64,000 bases of DNA from Streptomyces morookaense (GTDB taxonomy: Bacteria; Actinomycetota; Actinomycetes; Streptomycetales; Streptomycetaceae), in assembly GCF_013030945.1 (NCBI RefSeq), contig NZ_JABBXF010000023.1:1-64000 (forward strand). Direction: 5' to 3'. The translations under genes were made by a program, and so were the position numbers. Shown here piece by piece: positions 62,940-64,000 of this stretch (the stretch's first letter is position 1; the number at the start of each line of letters is the position of its first letter). The notes under the pieces were generated by a model that was not told where the DNA came from, searched no databases, and saw only the letters and a program-made list of their open reading frames with translations.

Positions 62940-63641
62940 TCACGGTGCCCCCGCGCCGCCCCCCACGGCCGCGTCCCCGCTGCCGGGTCCGGCCCCGGGA
63001 ACCTCCTCGTGCGGAGCGAGCCCCGCGAGGTCACCGGTGTCGCCGAGGCGCAGCAGGAACGGCCGCAGCCGCGTGTAGTGGACGGCGCTGACCGAGCAAG
63101 GGTCGACCGCGATCCGCTGGAACTGGTCGAGGTGCAGGCCGAGCGCGTCCGCGACGACCGCCTTGACGATGTCGCCGTGCGAGCACATCAGATAGAGCGC
63201 GTCGGGCCCGTGTTCCCGCTCGATGCGCTCGTTCCAGTCGCGCACGGCGTCGACGGCGCGCGCCTGCATGGCCCGTACGGACTCCCCGCCGGGGAAGGCC
63301 GCGGCGGACGGGTGGCGCTGGACGACGTCCCACAACGGCTCACCGGCGAGCTCGGAGATCTTGCGGCCTGCCCAGTCCCCGTAGTGGCATTCGCCGATGC
63401 GCTCGTCGGTGTGCAGCGGCAGGTCCGGGCGGGCGGCGAGCAGCGGGGCGAGGGTCTCCCGGCAGCGCTGCAGCGGGCTGGTGACCGCGGCGGCCAGCGG
63501 CAGGGCGGCCAGCCGGCCGGGCAGGGCGGCGGCCTGCGCCGCGCCGCGCTCGTCGAGGGCGACGCCCGGGGTCCATCCGGCGAGCACACCCCCGGTGTTG
63601 GCGGTGGACCGGCCGTGCCGGACCAGGATCAGCGTGGGCAT
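62940..63641 (-). CDS. Histidine phosphatase family protein (phosphomutase-like)
   Basis: A 233-residue branch of the phosphoglycerate mutase superfamily. It begins MPTLILVRHGRSTANTGGVL with the phospho-His motif RHG, and has the second catalytic His in LMCSHGDIVKAVV plus GECHYGDW. ATG 63641 is selected because the family starts there; there is no strong ribosome site. It is upstream of DUF3090 in the mshC-linked set. The substrate is unknown. Confidence 0.88.
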   Translation of the reverse strand: MPTLILVRHGRSTANTGGVLAGWTPGVALDERGAAQAAALPGRLAALPLAAAVTSPLQRCRETLAPLLAARPDLPLHTDERIGECHYGDWAGRKISELAGEPLWDVVQRHPSAAAFPGGESVRAMQARAVDAVRDWNERIEREHGPDALYLMCSHGDIVKAVVADALGLHLDQFQRIAVDPCSVSAVHYTRLRPFLLRLGDTGDLAGLAPHEEVPGAGPGSGDAAVGGGAGAP

Positions 63642-63714
63642 GGGGATCAGCCTACGACGGGCCGCGAGGCGAAGCCGGGTGTACGTGAGACGGAAGGGGA
63701 GCGAGAATGCCCGC

Positions 63715-64000
63715 GTGATCGTGGACTGTGCCATCTACCGGAACGGGCGCCGCACCGACGGCTCCGCCGACTTCTCGGACGCGCTGGAACAGGCGCGCAG
63801 CCAGGGCGATTCCTTCGTCTGGATCGGGCTCCACGAGCCCACCGAGGAGGAGTTCGCGCTGGTGGCCGACGAGTTCCGGCTGCACCCGCTGGCCGTCGAG
63901 GACGCGCTCAAGGCGCACCAGCGGCCCAAGCTGGAGGTGTACGACGACTCGCTGTTCCTCGTCCTCAAGCCCGTGGCCTACGACGACGAACGGGACACCG
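63715..64000 (+). CDS. CorA-family magnesium/cobalt transporter (N-terminal part)
   Basis: GTG 63715 opens a frame that runs off the window end: MIVDCAIYRNGRRTDG, then FVWIGLHEPTEEEFALVADE and FRLHPLAVEDALKAHQRPK, LEVYDDSLFLVLKP. These are the conserved blocks of the cytosolic funnel domain of CorA. The membrane helices and GMN motif would lie beyond the window. It is divergent from the histidine phosphatase gene (73 bases between starts). Confidence 0.88.
   Translation, partial: MIVDCAIYRNGRRTDGSADFSDALEQARSQGDSFVWIGLHEPTEEEFALVADEFRLHPLAVEDALKAHQRPKLEVYDDSLFLVLKPVAYDDERDT

Noticed and set aside
1..64000. tRNA, rRNA, CRISPR arrays, insertion sequences
   Set aside because: No cloverleaf-like gene, direct-repeat array or transposase-like protein was noticed; a dedicated scan could still find a weak case.

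Overview
The window is high-GC actinomycete chromosome, almost certainly Streptomyces. Codons are strongly third-position GC, GTG and TTG starts are frequent, and it carries a complete Pup-proteasome locus, a mycothiol ligase gene (mshC), a gylR-glpF-glpK-glpD glycerol operon and a DmdR/IdeR-type iron box. Species cannot be fixed from sequence alone. Nearly all of it reads as conserved core chromosome, with one clear accessory patch at the left edge and small scars elsewhere.

Layout. 1-3407: 3' part of an RHS polymorphic toxin ending in a HYD1-type ADP-ribosyltransferase, then a small probable immunity gene and a macrodomain (de-ADP-ribosylase-like) gene, with overlapping junctions and lower GC. 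3735-12098: LysR/TDT transporter pair, a cytosolic BtuF-like protein, a glycine-betaine ABC transporter (ATPase plus permease-receptor fusion), a 5'-3' exonuclease, an iron-box-controlled siderophore-interacting protein and a membrane-anchored hypothetical. 12179-20103 (minus): helY, lipid kinase, tatC, tatA, two small genes, pafC, pafB. 20223-31840: two FKBP isomerases, pafA with an MFS exporter, a divergent LacI regulator, then prcA, prcB, an endonuclease VII-like gene, pup, dop and arc. 32089-37128: ferredoxin, anchored hypothetical, trmI, site-2 protease, RecB-like Fe-S nuclease, orphan response regulator. 37164-43912: two orphan peptide-type binding lipoproteins, HAD phosphatase, PAC2 protein, GH18-like anchored protein. 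44182-53011: glpD, glpK, glpF, gylR and divergent metH. 53058-59854: TetR/SDR pair, two gene remnants, a tautomerase, a secreted GH31 glycosidase and a FUSC membrane protein. 59968-64000: mshC, an SCO1664-family kinase-like protein, DUF3090, a histidine phosphatase and the start of a CorA transporter.

Functional links. Arc, Pup, Dop, PafA and PrcAB form the whole pupylation-degradation pathway; PafBC are the linked WYL regulators. GylR probably controls glpFKD and itself through a 20-base motif present upstream of both glpF and gylR. A family of palindromic intergenic repeats occurs five times, always next to gene 3' ends. The least ordinary item is the RHS-ART / small protein / macrodomain cassette, where the macrodomain could act as an enzymatic antidote. 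No tRNA, rRNA, CRISPR array, intact insertion sequence or replication origin was recognised.
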